Source: Bacillota bacterium
Lineage (GTDB): Bacteria > Bacillota > Clostridia > DSM-8532
NCBI GenBank assembly: GCA_023411795.1
Contig: JAEYOK010000030.1
Coordinates: 4,042-68,041, forward strand
Reading direction: 5' to 3'
DNA length: 64,000 nucleotides
Positions 51,953 to 60,841 of the stretch are shown in pieces; position 1 is the stretch's first letter, and each line of letters starts with the position of its first letter. Under the pieces are notes generated by a model. It did not search any database. It was given only the letters and a program-made list of their open reading frames with translations, and was not told the origin of the DNA. The position numbers were made by a program, and so were the translations under genes.

Positions 51953-54514
51953 TCAGGTGTTTGCCCATTTAATCAAAGGAAGATCAAACTTGTTCATAAG
52001 GTTTGGATGATTGGGTATAACTCTGAACGAATATCCGTATTCGCCACCGTCGAGAATGCAAATTACGGTTTCGTAGGAGTATGTTGATGCATCAGTCTGT
52101 CTCACAACCTTCATCTCTATAGCAGTTCCATTAGTTATATTATCCTGCACCAATGGCCCGTAATATGCCTCGACCCGTACATCTTCGGGTTTTAAGGAAG
52201 ATAACTGAACGGTAACATTCAAACGAAGCTCATGGCCTGACAGCATGCTGTGGTCAACCAGTCCGTGAATATCTTGATTAGCCATAATATTGACTTGATG
52301 CCAACTCCGTTCAATTTGCTGCTTCCATTCAGCAAGTGTGCGAATAAAACCATATTGCGACTCCTGGATCTTTGAATTCCTTATAATAGCAGGGATATAC
52401 AATCTTTCTGTGTATTCCTTAACCATCCGATGAGTACTGTAAACCGGGGCTAAAGATTTAATCGATTCCTTCATACGAGCTACCCAACCAACAGGTATAC
52501 CGTTTTCACGGTTATAGTAGAGTGGGATAATTTCTCTTTCAAGTGTCTCGTAAAGTGATTTGCTGTCTGAATCATCCTGATGCTGCTCGTTTTCAAAGGG
52601 TGTATCATCACCGATGACCCAACCGTTCATTCCGTTGTAACCTTCACACCACCAGCCATCTAAAATGCTGAAATTGAGCACGCCATTTATGCAAGCCTTC
52701 TGACCGCTGGTTCCACTAGCTTCCAAAGGACGGCGGGGGTTATTCATCCACACATCGACCCCTTGAACCAGGTGGCGGGCAACTGTCATATTATAATTTT
52801 CAACCAGGAATATTTTTCCTCTAAATCCCTCACGTCTTGCGATATCATGGATTTCTTTAATGACCTGATGGGCTGGGTGGTCAGCAGGGTGAGCTTTCCC
52901 GGCAAAAATGATTTGAATGGGCATATTTTTATTATTCAATATTTTTTCAATTCGGGCTAAATCTCTAAAAATCAGATTAGCTCGCTTGTATGTTGCAAAA
53001 CGTCTGGCAAAACCGATGGTAAATGCCTGGGTGTCAATCTGACTGTCCAATTCATTGACTTCATGCAACGGAACGCCGTTATGGAGATATTGCTTTTTAA
53101 GCCTTTCGGTTACAAAACGAATCATTTTGGCTTTTAGAACATTATGAGTTTTCCAAATTTCATCATCGGGAATATTACTGACGGCTTCCCATACTGTAGG
53201 ATCATACAGCCTGTCCTGCCAGTCGGAAGGTAGATATTTATCAAACATATATTTGAAGTTTGGTGCTAACCATGTCATGGTATGTATACCATTGGTTACA
53301 TGGGTTATAGGAACCTCATCTTCGGGGATGTCCGGCCATACTGAATTGAAGATATTACGTGAAACTGCGCCGTGGAGCTTGCTGACACCATTCTTACGGC
53401 CCGACATATTAAGTGCTAGAACCGCCATATTGAAAACATTAGAATCTCCCGGCTTAAGGCCCAGACTTATAAAATCATTACGCGAAAGTCCCAGCTGACC
53501 CCAGTAGTGACTAAAATAACGGTCTATCATATCCAGAGGGAATACATCATTACCCGCAGGAACCGGTGTATGGGTAGTGAATATTGATGACGAATAGACT
53601 ATTTCTTTCGCTTCACGGAAGGGTATATTTTTCTCCATCACAAGCTTTCTTGCGAGCTCAAGAGACATAAATGCCGAATGTCCTTCATTCATATGGTATA
53701 CCGTACCCCTTATACCCAATGCATCCAGAGTGCGGATACCTCCGATACCCAATAGAATTTCCTGTTGGATACGGGTTTCTCTGTCGCCACCATATAATCT
53801 TTCGGTAAGTGCTCTGTCATATTGATTGTTTTCAGGAACATCCGTGTCCATAAGATATAACTTAATGCGACCTATGTTTATGCACCAGATACGGGCATAT
53901 ACTACCCTTCCTGAAAGCTCCACATATATGGTCAATGGTCTACTAGATGAATCATACACAGGTGTGACAGGAAGCTGTGAATAGTTCAGGGTGGTAAAGT
54001 TTGTTTCCTGCCAACCTTCGCTATTTATTCGTTGATCAAAATATCCTTGCTTATAAAACAGTCCTATTGCAGTAAAAGGTAATCCTAAATCACTGGCCGT
54101 TTTACAATGATCCCCAGAAAGCACTCCAAGTCCTCCCGAATACACAGGTAAAACTTCATGAAGCCCATATTCGGCTGAAAAATAAATAATCTGTTCGTTT
54201 TTATAATAAGGATAATTTTTGTTAAACCATGTATCCTCTTGTTCCAGGTAGTGTTTAAACTCATTTACCACCTTCTCGTAATGGTTCATGAAGTCAGAAT
54301 CTAAAAGCTTTTCTTCAAGCTTCCTAATACTTACCTCTTGAAGGAACCGGACCGGATTTCTGTTGAGTTTTTCCCATAGGGACAAATCTATTTCACGAAA
54401 CAAATCAATGGCATCACTGTTCCATGACCACCATAGGTTATTGGATATGTCGCGAAGCCCTGAAAGTCTTTCAGGTAGTGTAGTAGTTACTTTTATCTTT
54501 CCAAATTTGTACAT
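51953..54514 (-). CDS. glgP: alpha-glucan phosphorylase, DUF3417-containing
   Basis: 853 residues. An N-terminal DUF3417 domain (LSGLRDISNNLWWSWNSDAI, residues ~17-36) precedes a glycosyltransferase family 35 core. The pyridoxal-phosphate Lys is K606 in EASGTSGQKACINGVLNFSI, with DGWWCEGYNGMNGWVIGDD after it. It removes glucose-1-phosphate from glycogen or maltodextrin ends. This form is the archaeal/Thermotoga-like type, common in clostridia, and not the short E. coli MalP type. The start has CGGAGGTCAGT upstream. It complements glgA (45953) in glycogen turnover. Confidence 0.96.
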   Translation of the reverse strand: MYKFGKIKVTTTLPERLSGLRDISNNLWWSWNSDAIDLFREIDLSLWEKLNRNPVRFLQEVSIRKLEEKLLDSDFMNHYEKVVNEFKHYLEQEDTWFNKNYPYYKNEQIIYFSAEYGLHEVLPVYSGGLGVLSGDHCKTASDLGLPFTAIGLFYKQGYFDQRINSEGWQETNFTTLNYSQLPVTPVYDSSSRPLTIYVELSGRVVYARIWCINIGRIKLYLMDTDVPENNQYDRALTERLYGGDRETRIQQEILLGIGGIRTLDALGIRGTVYHMNEGHSAFMSLELARKLVMEKNIPFREAKEIVYSSSIFTTHTPVPAGNDVFPLDMIDRYFSHYWGQLGLSRNDFISLGLKPGDSNVFNMAVLALNMSGRKNGVSKLHGAVSRNIFNSVWPDIPEDEVPITHVTNGIHTMTWLAPNFKYMFDKYLPSDWQDRLYDPTVWEAVSNIPDDEIWKTHNVLKAKMIRFVTERLKKQYLHNGVPLHEVNELDSQIDTQAFTIGFARRFATYKRANLIFRDLARIEKILNNKNMPIQIIFAGKAHPADHPAHQVIKEIHDIARREGFRGKIFLVENYNMTVARHLVQGVDVWMNNPRRPLEASGTSGQKACINGVLNFSILDGWWCEGYNGMNGWVIGDDTPFENEQHQDDSDSKSLYETLEREIIPLYYNRENGIPVGWVARMKESIKSLAPVYSTHRMVKEYTERLYIPAIIRNSKIQESQYGFIRTLAEWKQQIERSWHQVNIMANQDIHGLVDHSMLSGHELRLNVTVQLSSLKPEDVRVEAYYGPLVQDNITNGTAIEMKVVRQTDASTYSYETVICILDGGEYGYSFRVIPNHPNLMNKFDLPLIKWANT

Positions 54515-54889
54515 ACTGACCTCCGATTGTTGAGTTAAAGTTATATATACCCCATTTGAATACCGATTAATACAATATTAATAAAGACTATATTAATTCA
54601 TTTTCAAAAGCTTATATTTTAATATTACTAAGGGAACAGTAAAATAACTATGCATGAAACACCACATTTAACCAGTAAATTTTTATATGTTTTATTGTAT
54701 TTTCACAACTGAATATTCGAAGGGTGAATCTATCGACGCATAACCAAGCATTATTATGTGATTTTGACCTCTTTTTTATAGAAATCCAAAGGTTCGTTTG
54801 GTAAATATAATGTTGTAAATAAACGAAATATATTATAAACTAGAAAATAAAACTGTATTAAACTGGTTGTGAGTAAGGAGAGGACACAT
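54515..54889. other. 375-bp intergenic region between divergent glgP and trxA
   Basis: AT-rich and without a credible ORF. TTGTAA at about 54813 and TATTATAAA near 54831 are loosely promoter-like for trxA, but the spacing is short. No terminator, repeat or riboswitch motif was recognised. Confidence 0.4.
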
Positions 54890-55219
54890 ATGCCTTCTGA
54901 AAAAGTACTGACAATTAAGAATAGCAATTTTGAAGAACTGGTTTTAAATTCTTCGGTCCCTGTGTTATTAGATTTCTGGGCTATATGGTGTGGACCCTGC
55001 AAAGCTATCGGTCCTACTATCGATGAATTGGCAGAAGAATATGAAGGTCGTTTTAAAATAGGAAAAATCAATGTTGATGAGGAAAATGAACTGGTTAAGA
55101 ATTTTAACATTATGAGTATTCCAACATTGATAGCGTTTAAAGATGGCAATCAGGTCGAAAAGGTTATAGGAGCAAGGTCAAAAGCTGACTTAAAAGTCTT
55201 GATAGACAAGTATATCTAA
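54890..55219 (+). CDS. trxA: thioredoxin
   Basis: 109 residues with the active site WCGPC at 33-37 (DFWAIWCGPCKAIGP), the conserved Asp28 and the cis-Pro in MSIPTLIAFKDG. It reduces disulfides in cytosolic proteins. ATG 54890 follows AAGGAGAGG by 7 bp; GTG at 54869 lies upstream of that signal. The next gene, a DivIVA-like protein, starts 36 bp later on the same strand and may be cotranscribed. No thioredoxin reductase is nearby. Confidence 0.96.
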   Translation: MPSEKVLTIKNSNFEELVLNSSVPVLLDFWAIWCGPCKAIGPTIDELAEEYEGRFKIGKINVDEENELVKNFNIMSIPTLIAFKDGNQVEKVIGARSKADLKVLIDKYI

Positions 55220-55255
55220 TCACGAGATTACTATTATTTGATAGGAGTGTTGGTT

Positions 55256-55753
55256 ATGTCAGGAGAAAAGAAGTTCGGTTCATCACCCTTCGGTTTTAAC
55301 AAATCAGATGTAAATGCGTACATAGAGAAGATTCTCTATGAGTTTGACCTTCGTTTAAAGGAAAAAGATGACGAGATATCCAACCTTAAGTTACAGATTC
55401 GTGAGATGAAAACCCGTTATGAGTCAGCGGCGCAAAGCAACCAATTTTTCTCAAAGGAAAAGGAAAGAATAGCCAGCGCGCTTATTACTGCTCAGGAAAA
55501 AGCCGATGCGATTATGGAAGAAGCAAAAGAACGAGCGACAGAGGAGAAAATCAGACTTGAGCAGGCCCTTGAAAATGAAAGAGAAAGAATAATTGACATT
55601 AAACGCGATGTAAAGACCATGAAGGAACAGATGGTTGATATGCTCTTAAAATATCAGGGGATGCTAAACGAAGCAGAGAATTACATAGCCGGCAGAGAAG
55701 CCGAATATATTGAAAATGATAGTCAGGGAATGGAAGAAAATGTTGTATGCTAA
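55256..55753 (+). CDS. DivIVA-like coiled-coil protein
   Basis: 165 residues. The first 30 residues (FGSSPFGFNKSDVNAYIEKI) match the DivIVA N-terminal start, which binds curved membrane, although the usual longer conserved stretch is shortened. A continuous coiled coil runs from ~30 to 150, rich in E/K (KADAIMEEAKERATEEKIRL). Such proteins mark division sites or poles. TAGGAGTG precedes ATG 55256; an upstream TTG at 55238 is rejected. A terminator follows. Confidence 0.75.
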   Translation: MSGEKKFGSSPFGFNKSDVNAYIEKILYEFDLRLKEKDDEISNLKLQIREMKTRYESAAQSNQFFSKEKERIASALITAQEKADAIMEEAKERATEEKIRLEQALENERERIIDIKRDVKTMKEQMVDMLLKYQGMLNEAENYIAGREAEYIENDSQGMEENVVC

Positions 55754-55804
55754 TATCGAACATTTAATTAAACGATATTAGCAAAACATTGACGAATTTG
55801 AATT

Positions 55805-55834
55805 GCCCTGCTTCTGTAGCAGGGCTTTCTTATT
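55805..55834 (+). terminator. intrinsic terminator after the DivIVA-like gene
   Basis: GCCCTGCT pairs perfectly with AGCAGGGC around TCTGT, then TTTCTTATT. Confidence 0.88.
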
Positions 55835-55912
55835 ATGAAATAACAAGGTTCTGAGGGAGCAAAGCTCCCGAGGGTTCTTATATCCTTAGAATAGTTGAAG
55901 GGAGCTAGAAAA

Positions 55913-56395
55913 ATGGAAAAAGAATTATTAAGCATTCTAGAGAAGAATTGTAGATTGTCCTATGAAGAAATGGCAGTGATGCTGGGAACAACCCCGCAAG
56001 TGGTTAAGGATACGATGAAAGAGCTCGATGAAAAGGGCATAATAATTGCATATAATGCATTGATAGATTGGGAAAAGGTCGACGATGAGCTTGTCACTGC
56101 TTATATTGAGGTGAAAGTGACTCCCCAGAGAGGGCAAGGCTTTGATAAGGTAGCCGAAAGAATATACCAATATCCTCAGGTATCTGCATGCAGTTTGATG
56201 TCGGGAGGCTTTGACCTTTTTGTTATAGTTGAAGGAAAGACCATGAAAGAGGTCGCCATGTTTGTAGCAGAAAAGCTGGCTCCTATAGATTCAGTTCTTA
56301 GCTGCGCAACTCATTTTGTCCTTAAAAAATACAAGGATAACAATGTTATTTTTAACAAGGTGCATAAGGATGACAGAGAGGCTGTGGTTTTATGA
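55913..56395 (+). CDS. Lrp/AsnC-family regulator
   Basis: 160 residues. The N-terminal winged helix-turn-helix (LLSILEKNCRLSYEEMAVML, with TTPQVVKDTMKELDEKGIIIAY) is followed by the AsnC ligand domain (VTAYIEVKVTPQRGQGFDKV, CSLMSGGFDLFVIVEG). It senses amino acids as an octamer and binds DNA. ATG 55913 follows GAAGGGAG. It overlaps the downstream aminotransferase by 4 bp and probably regulates it. A short hairpin GGGAGC-AAA-GCTCCC at 55855-55869 lies upstream. Confidence 0.94.
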   Translation: MEKELLSILEKNCRLSYEEMAVMLGTTPQVVKDTMKELDEKGIIIAYNALIDWEKVDDELVTAYIEVKVTPQRGQGFDKVAERIYQYPQVSACSLMSGGFDLFVIVEGKTMKEVAMFVAEKLAPIDSVLSCATHFVLKKYKDNNVIFNKVHKDDREAVVL

Positions 56396-57564
56396 ACATC
56401 AGGGATATGATAAAGAAAAATATACTTGATACCCCTCCATCGGGTATTAGAAAATATTTTGATTTGATTAATGAAATGAAGGATGCAATTTCTCTGGGTA
56501 TTGGTGAGCCTGATTTTGAGACCCCATGGACAATAAGGGAAGAGGGAATTTATTCTCTTGAGAAGGGCCAGACTCACTATTCATCTAATGCAGGATTTAT
56601 AGAGCTGCGAGAAGAAATAGCAAAATACATGGATAATAAATTTAACCTGGTATATAACCCGAAGGATGAGATTCTGGTAACAGTAGGTGGAAGTGAAGCA
56701 ATAGATATAGCCATCAGAACTTTTGCCGGACCCGGGGATGAGGTTATAGTACCGGAGCCTTCATTTGTGGCCTACAAGGGCTGTGTCATGTTTTCGGGAG
56801 CAACTCCGGTTCCTATTGAGCTCAAGGCCCAAGATCGTTTTAAACTGAAACCGGAGCAAGTCATAAATGCTATTACAGATAAAACTAAAGCTATCATAAT
56901 AGGATATCCTAATAATCCTACCGGTGCTACTATGGATTACGAGGATTACAAGGCTCTGGTGGAGGTTCTGAAGGATAAGGATATAATTGTTATATCAGAT
57001 GAGCTTTACGCAGAGCTTACTTACCAAGGAAAACATGTTTCAATAGCTCAATTCCCTGAAATGAAATACAAAACAATTGTTATTAACGGTTTTTCAAAAG
57101 CATTTGCCATGACCGGTTGGAGAATAGGATTCGTATGCTGCAATGCAGAAGCTCTGGAGCAAATGAAGAAAATCCATCAGTATGCTTTAATGTGTAGCCC
57201 TACAACAGCTCAATTTGCAGCCATCGAAGCCTTAAAAAACGGGGAACCTGAAGTACGCAGAATGATGGAGGAGTATAACCGGCGTCGTTTGGTGATGGTA
57301 AATGGTATGAGAAAAGCAGGGTTGGATTGTTTTGAACCTGTGGGTGCTTTTTACGTGTTCCCGGATATTCGTGCAACGGGGCTTTCATCTGACGAGTTTT
57401 GCGAGCGTCTGTTAATGGAAGAAAAAGTACTTACAGTCCCGGGAAATGCTTTTGGAGCATGTGGAGAAGGATTTGTAAGAGCAACTTACGCTACTTCAAT
57501 TGAGAATATTCGAGAGGCATTGATACGAATAACCCGGTTTGTCGAGAAGGTCCAAAAAGAATAA
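56392..57564 (+). CDS. class I/II PLP aminotransferase
   Basis: 390 residues, fold type I. ISLGIGEPDFETPWTIREEG at the start, YPNNPTGATMDYEDY with the substrate Asn near 180, ISDELYAELTYQG, and PLP-Lys in INGFSKAFAMTGWRIGF near residue 235. C-terminal GNAFGACGEGFVRATYAT includes the carboxylate-binding Arg. It matches aromatic/aspartate-type aminotransferases of the PatA/AspC-like group, often paired with an Lrp gene as here. Exact amino acid not resolvable. The stop codon lies inside the terminator stem. Confidence 0.92.
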   Translation: MNIRDMIKKNILDTPPSGIRKYFDLINEMKDAISLGIGEPDFETPWTIREEGIYSLEKGQTHYSSNAGFIELREEIAKYMDNKFNLVYNPKDEILVTVGGSEAIDIAIRTFAGPGDEVIVPEPSFVAYKGCVMFSGATPVPIELKAQDRFKLKPEQVINAITDKTKAIIIGYPNNPTGATMDYEDYKALVEVLKDKDIIVISDELYAELTYQGKHVSIAQFPEMKYKTIVINGFSKAFAMTGWRIGFVCCNAEALEQMKKIHQYALMCSPTTAQFAAIEALKNGEPEVRRMMEEYNRRRLVMVNGMRKAGLDCFEPVGAFYVFPDIRATGLSSDEFCERLLMEEKVLTVPGNAFGACGEGFVRATYATSIENIREALIRITRFVEKVQKE

Positions 57565-57590
57565 GCTCTTTGCAGAGCTTATTCTTTGGG
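57560..57590 (+). terminator. terminator of the aminotransferase gene
   Basis: AATAAGCTCT pairs perfectly with AGAGCTTATT around TTGC, followed by CTTTGGG. The TAA stop codon is within the left arm. Confidence 0.75.
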
Positions 57591-57735
57591 AAGAATTTTC
57601 TTCGCAAAAAACGAAATTTTCCGCTAACAATCCTGTTCGGAGCTTATTCTTTGGGAAGAATTCCTGCCGTTGCACAATCAAGCAACGGCTTTTGCTTTAC
57701 AAAAACGGAATTTTCCGCTAACAATCCTGTTCGGA
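57575..57735. repeat. two interleaved direct repeats
   Basis: Repeat A, GAGCTTATTC followed by TTTGGGAAGAATT, occurs at 57575-57597 and 57640-57662. Repeat B, AATTTTCCGCTAACAATC then CTGTTCGGA (27 bp exact), occurs at 57615-57641 and 57709-57735. Order is A-B-A-B, so the block looks like a partial tandem duplication. No ORF uses it. Confidence 0.8.
57666..57698 (+). terminator. hairpin with T-rich tail inside the repeat block
   Basis: GCCGTTGC pairs perfectly with GCAACGGC around ACAATCAA, then TTTTGCTTT. It could be a second-chance terminator behind the aminotransferase gene. Confidence 0.6.
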
Positions 57736-57795
57736 ACTTATATTCTTTCAATAATCCGACATGAAAACAGCTAAAAAAATTGGGTGATAATATTA

Positions 57796-57948
57796 TCACC
57801 CTTTATTTATGTACTTTTTATTCTGCAATCGCATTTGTTCTAAAATTAGATCATCCAGTTGTCTACTAATGTCAAGTATGGTTCTTTGGCTGTTACCCGA
57901 CGATATAGCCCTATTTAACCTGCTCCTGACTTTCTCTATATTTTTCAT
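57796..57948 (-). CDS. Spo0E-like aspartyl-phosphate phosphatase
   Basis: 50 residues from ATG 57948: MKNIEKVRSRLNRAISSGNS, then LDISRQLDDLILEQMRLQNK. The central S-x-x-LD (SRQLD, S/QELD in the family) is the active-site motif of Spo0E-family phosphatases that dephosphorylate Spo0A and delay sporulation. GGGGAGGGGATTACTA precedes the ATG; a longer start at 57996 has no signal. A sigma-A-type promoter and two Spo0A boxes lie upstream. Confidence 0.88.
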   Translation of the reverse strand: MKNIEKVRSRLNRAISSGNSQRTILDISRQLDDLILEQMRLQNKKYINKG

Positions 57949-57986
57949 TAGTAATCCCCTCCCCAAGGGATAATAAGTATATAAAA

Positions 57987-58056
57987 AATATAACATCTTT
58001 TTTACATAAAGTCAACAAAAGCTGCATGCAAACTATGTTTTCGACATTTTTCGTCA
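57987..58056 (-). promoter_or_regulatory. promoter and two Spo0A boxes upstream of the Spo0E-like gene
   Basis: On the minus strand, -35 TTGACT (58015-58010), a 17-bp spacer and -10 TATATT (57992-57987) fit sigma-A. TGACGAA (58056-58050) and TGTCGAA (58046-58040) lie further upstream, both matching the Spo0A box TGNCGAA, in the same orientation and 10 bp apart. Confidence 0.65.
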
Positions 58057-58193
58057 TCGTTCATCAAAAAATTTTTGAGGTTTGAAATGAGGTTTTATTT
58101 CCAATAATTTGCTTGGGGTTGAATCATGTATTATTTTATTATATATTAGTTGGTATCAGATAATAATATTAGATAATAATCGGAGGTTGCAAT

Positions 58194-58964
58194 ATGGGAG
58201 AACTGCTAAAAGATAAAAATATACTCATTATGGGTGTCAGGAATAAATGGAGTATTGCTTGGGGAATTGCTCAGGCTGCAAAGGCACAGGGTGCTAATTT
58301 AATATTTACTTATCTGGGAGAAAGGGAAAAAGAAAGTCTGTTAAAATTGACCGCGGATATGGGGGAGATTACAGCTTTTCCGTGTGATGTATCTAGAGAA
58401 GAGGATATTGATTCTGTTTTTTCAGAGATCAAAAATAAGTATGGGGTACTTCATGGTCTGGTTCATGCCATTGCATATGCCAAAGCTGAGGATTTGCAGG
58501 ATACATTTGTTAATACATCTAAAGAGGGTTTTTTACTTGCTATGGATATAAGTGTGTATTCTTTTATATCTGTCGTTAGAAGAGCTCAGGCTATCATGAC
58601 AGAGGGCGGAAGCATTTTAACCCTGACTTATAGGGGTTCAATAAAGGTTTCCCCGGGATATAATGTGATGGGCGTAGCTAAAGCTGCTCTGGAATCGAGT
58701 ATTCGTTATTCTGCATATGAACTGGGAAGTAAAAATATTCGTGTTAACGGGATTTCTTCCGGACCTGTAAAAACCATGTCTGCAAAAGGGGTTAAGAATT
58801 TTAGTGATATTCTTGATATCGTCGAAGAAAAAGCACCCCTTAAGCGTAATGTAACTCTGGAGGATTTAGGAGGATCGGCTGTATACCTTTTAAGCGACCT
58901 TTCATCCGGTATGACAGGCGAGATATTGTATATTGATTCCGGGTATAATAATATGGGAATTTAA
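58194..58964 (+). CDS. fabI: enoyl-[acyl-carrier-protein] reductase (NADH)
   Basis: 256 residues. It reduces trans-2-enoyl-ACP in the last step of the fatty-acid elongation cycle. NAD site ILIMGVRNKWSIAWGIAQAA at residues 10-29. The Y-x6-K catalytic pair is Y156/K163 (GYNVMGVAKAAL) and the LTYRG tyrosine is Y146, the same numbers as in E. coli FabI. CGGAGGTTGCAAT precedes the ATG. AGATAATAAT is repeated at 58158 and 58171 just upstream. The other fab genes are not in the window. Confidence 0.96.
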   Translation: MGELLKDKNILIMGVRNKWSIAWGIAQAAKAQGANLIFTYLGEREKESLLKLTADMGEITAFPCDVSREEDIDSVFSEIKNKYGVLHGLVHAIAYAKAEDLQDTFVNTSKEGFLLAMDISVYSFISVVRRAQAIMTEGGSILTLTYRGSIKVSPGYNVMGVAKAALESSIRYSAYELGSKNIRVNGISSGPVKTMSAKGVKNFSDILDIVEEKAPLKRNVTLEDLGGSAVYLLSDLSSGMTGEILYIDSGYNNMGI

Positions 58965-59016
58965 AAAGTCCTTATGCGAATATTAACAATATGTTCATAA
59001 ATTGTTCATGAATTTG

Positions 59017-59156
59017 TATCATAATTAAATCATTGATTATTTAGCGGGTTTACGGATTTATTCGATTGAGATTTTATTTCGTGTTGTCTGGGTCAAAGCC
59101 CGCTATATTATTGAGCTCATAATGGGAGATGGCCTAAATAATTCAGAATTTTAGGC
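59017..59156 (+). promoter_or_regulatory. structured leader of the Gld-type ABC operon
   Basis: TTCATA (58994-58999) and TATCAT (59017-59022) are 17 bp apart. Inside the leader TAGCGGGTTT (59042-59051) pairs with AAA-G-CCCGCTA (59095-59105), enclosing 43 nt, and GCCTAAA (59132-59138) pairs with TTTAGGC (59150-59156) just before the AAAAAGGAGG ribosome binding site. Possible cis-regulatory RNA; no known class recognised. Confidence 0.4.
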
Positions 59157-59175
59157 GAGAAAAAGGAGGAATAGC

Positions 59176-60126
59176 ATGATAGAAATTCAAAACCTTACTA
59201 AAACCTATGGAAAAATAAAGGCAGTTGATGATATCAGCTTTACAGTCGAGAAGGGTGAGATTCTCGGTTTCCTTGGACCAAATGGAGCGGGGAAATCTAC
59301 CACTATGAATATCCTGACCGGATTTATATCGTCAACATCAGGGGCTATTAAGGTAGCAGGAAAGGATGTTCTTGAAAATCCAGTTGAAGTAAAGAAGCAT
59401 ATAGGGTATCTACCCGAGCAGCCACCTCTTTATATGGATATGACAGTAAATGAATATCTTGATTTCTGTGCTGATTTGAAGAATGTACCATTAAAAGATT
59501 GGAAGAGCCAAAAAAAAGATATAATGGAACTGGTTAAAATAACCCATGTAAGCCACCGCCTAATCAAGAACCTTTCAAAGGGTTATAAACAGAGAGTGGG
59601 CCTTGCACAGGCATTGGTAGGTACTCCCGAAGTTCTTATTCTGGATGAACCTACAGTTGGACTTGATCCCAAGCAGATAATTGAAATCAGAAATCTGATT
59701 AAAGCTTTAGGTAAAAACCACACCATTATATTAAGCTCCCATATACTTCCTGAGGTAAGTGCGGTATGCGATAGAGTTGTTATTATTAATAAAGGAAAAA
59801 TAGCAGCTATTGATACTCCTGATAACCTGTCAAAAGCATTGGCTGACTTCTCACGGTTCACAATTACAGTGGCGGGACCCGAAAACAAAGTAAAAGATAT
59901 TATTTCTCAAATATATGGTGTCAAATATATGGAGACTAATACAAAACTTAAGGATGATGAATACAGTTACGTAGTTGAAGCCGATAAGGATATAGATGTA
60001 AGAAAGCCTATCTTCAACCAACTGGCGCAAAATGGGTTCCCGATTCTGGAGCTAAGGTCACTTAGTCTGTCTCTTGAAGATATCTTCCTCCAGTTGACTA
60101 CCAACGAAGTAAAGGAGGCTATTTGA
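59176..60126 (+). CDS. ABC transporter ATP-binding protein, GldA-like
   Basis: 316 residues. Walker A GPNGAGKSTT at 36-45, Q-loop YLPEQPPLY near 78, signature LSKGYKQRVGLAQAL near 134-148, Walker B VLILDEPTVGLDP near 154-166 and the H-loop Ser-Ser-His. A ~100-residue C-terminal extension (TITVAGPENKVKDIISQIYG) is typical of ABC-2 drug/gliding-type ATPases. Together with the next three genes it resembles GldA-GldF-GldG, which in flavobacteria serve gliding, but in Firmicutes the role is unknown. AAAAAGGAGGAATAGC precedes the ATG. Confidence 0.93.
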   Translation: MIEIQNLTKTYGKIKAVDDISFTVEKGEILGFLGPNGAGKSTTMNILTGFISSTSGAIKVAGKDVLENPVEVKKHIGYLPEQPPLYMDMTVNEYLDFCADLKNVPLKDWKSQKKDIMELVKITHVSHRLIKNLSKGYKQRVGLAQALVGTPEVLILDEPTVGLDPKQIIEIRNLIKALGKNHTIILSSHILPEVSAVCDRVVIINKGKIAAIDTPDNLSKALADFSRFTITVAGPENKVKDIISQIYGVKYMETNTKLKDDEYSYVVEADKDIDVRKPIFNQLAQNGFPILELRSLSLSLEDIFLQLTTNEVKEAI

Positions 60127-60128
60127 TT

Positions 60129-60836
60129 ATGTTAGCTATAATGAAGCGCGATTTTAAATCTTATTTTAATTCTCCCATTGCTTACGTGCTAATCGGACTT
60201 TTCATGTTGCTTTTGGGACTCTTTTTTAATAGTTTAATCGGATATGGTATTTCTGACATAATGAGCGAACTGGTATCAATAATGAGCAGTCTGCTATTAT
60301 TTATCATTCCTATACTTACTATGAGATCAATGGCAGAAGATAAGAAGAATGGCACCGAAGTATTGCTCTTAACTTCACCGGTTAGGGTAACAGAAATTGT
60401 TTTGGGTAAATTTTTAGCGGCTTTTAACGTATTTCTGGTTATGACAGGTGTTACACTTATTTTTCCCATTATCACCATAGTTGCCGGAAAACCTGATATT
60501 CTACTTATTATCAGTTCTTATCTGGGCTACATTCTAATAGGTGCAATTTATATCAGCTTAGGTGTTTTCGCATCATCACTTACAGAGAATCAGATTGTGG
60601 CCTCAATTATTAGTTTGGTTTCCATATTCCTCATACAGAACATAGGATATCTAGCATCATTTTTCAGTGGATTTGTAAACAAGGCATTCCTTTGGTTATC
60701 AATCTCGGACCGATATGATGATTTCAGTACAGGGATTATAGACTTAACTTCAATTGTGTTTATGATTTGCTATGCGGCGGTGTTTTTAATTCTTACAGTC
60801 AGAGTTATTGAACACAAACGCTGGAGTCAGGGGTGA
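60129..60836 (+). CDS. ABC-2 permease, GldF-like
   Basis: 235 residues with six membrane helices. MLAIMKRDFKSYFNSPIAYVL at the start and MSSLLLFIIPILTMRSMAEDKKNGTEVLLL are typical of ABC-2 permeases, which end the second helix with the MRSMAEEK-x-GT block. ATG 60129 has AAGGAGG about 10 bp upstream inside the previous gene; TTG 60123 is an alternative. The stop overlaps the next gene region (GTGATT). Confidence 0.92.
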   Translation: MLAIMKRDFKSYFNSPIAYVLIGLFMLLLGLFFNSLIGYGISDIMSELVSIMSSLLLFIIPILTMRSMAEDKKNGTEVLLLTSPVRVTEIVLGKFLAAFNVFLVMTGVTLIFPIITIVAGKPDILLIISSYLGYILIGAIYISLGVFASSLTENQIVASIISLVSIFLIQNIGYLASFFSGFVNKAFLWLSISDRYDDFSTGIIDLTSIVFMICYAAVFLILTVRVIEHKRWSQG

Positions 60837-60841
60837 TTGCA

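Noticed and set aside
54657..54710. A short reading frame beginning ATGCATGAA in the glgP-trxA gap
   Set aside because: About 20 codons, no ribosome binding site, no conservation that can be judged.
55855..55869. Hairpin GGGAGC-AAA-GCTCCC before the Lrp gene as a terminator or riboswitch
   Set aside because: The stem is only 6 bp with no T-tract, and a clear terminator lies just upstream at 55805.
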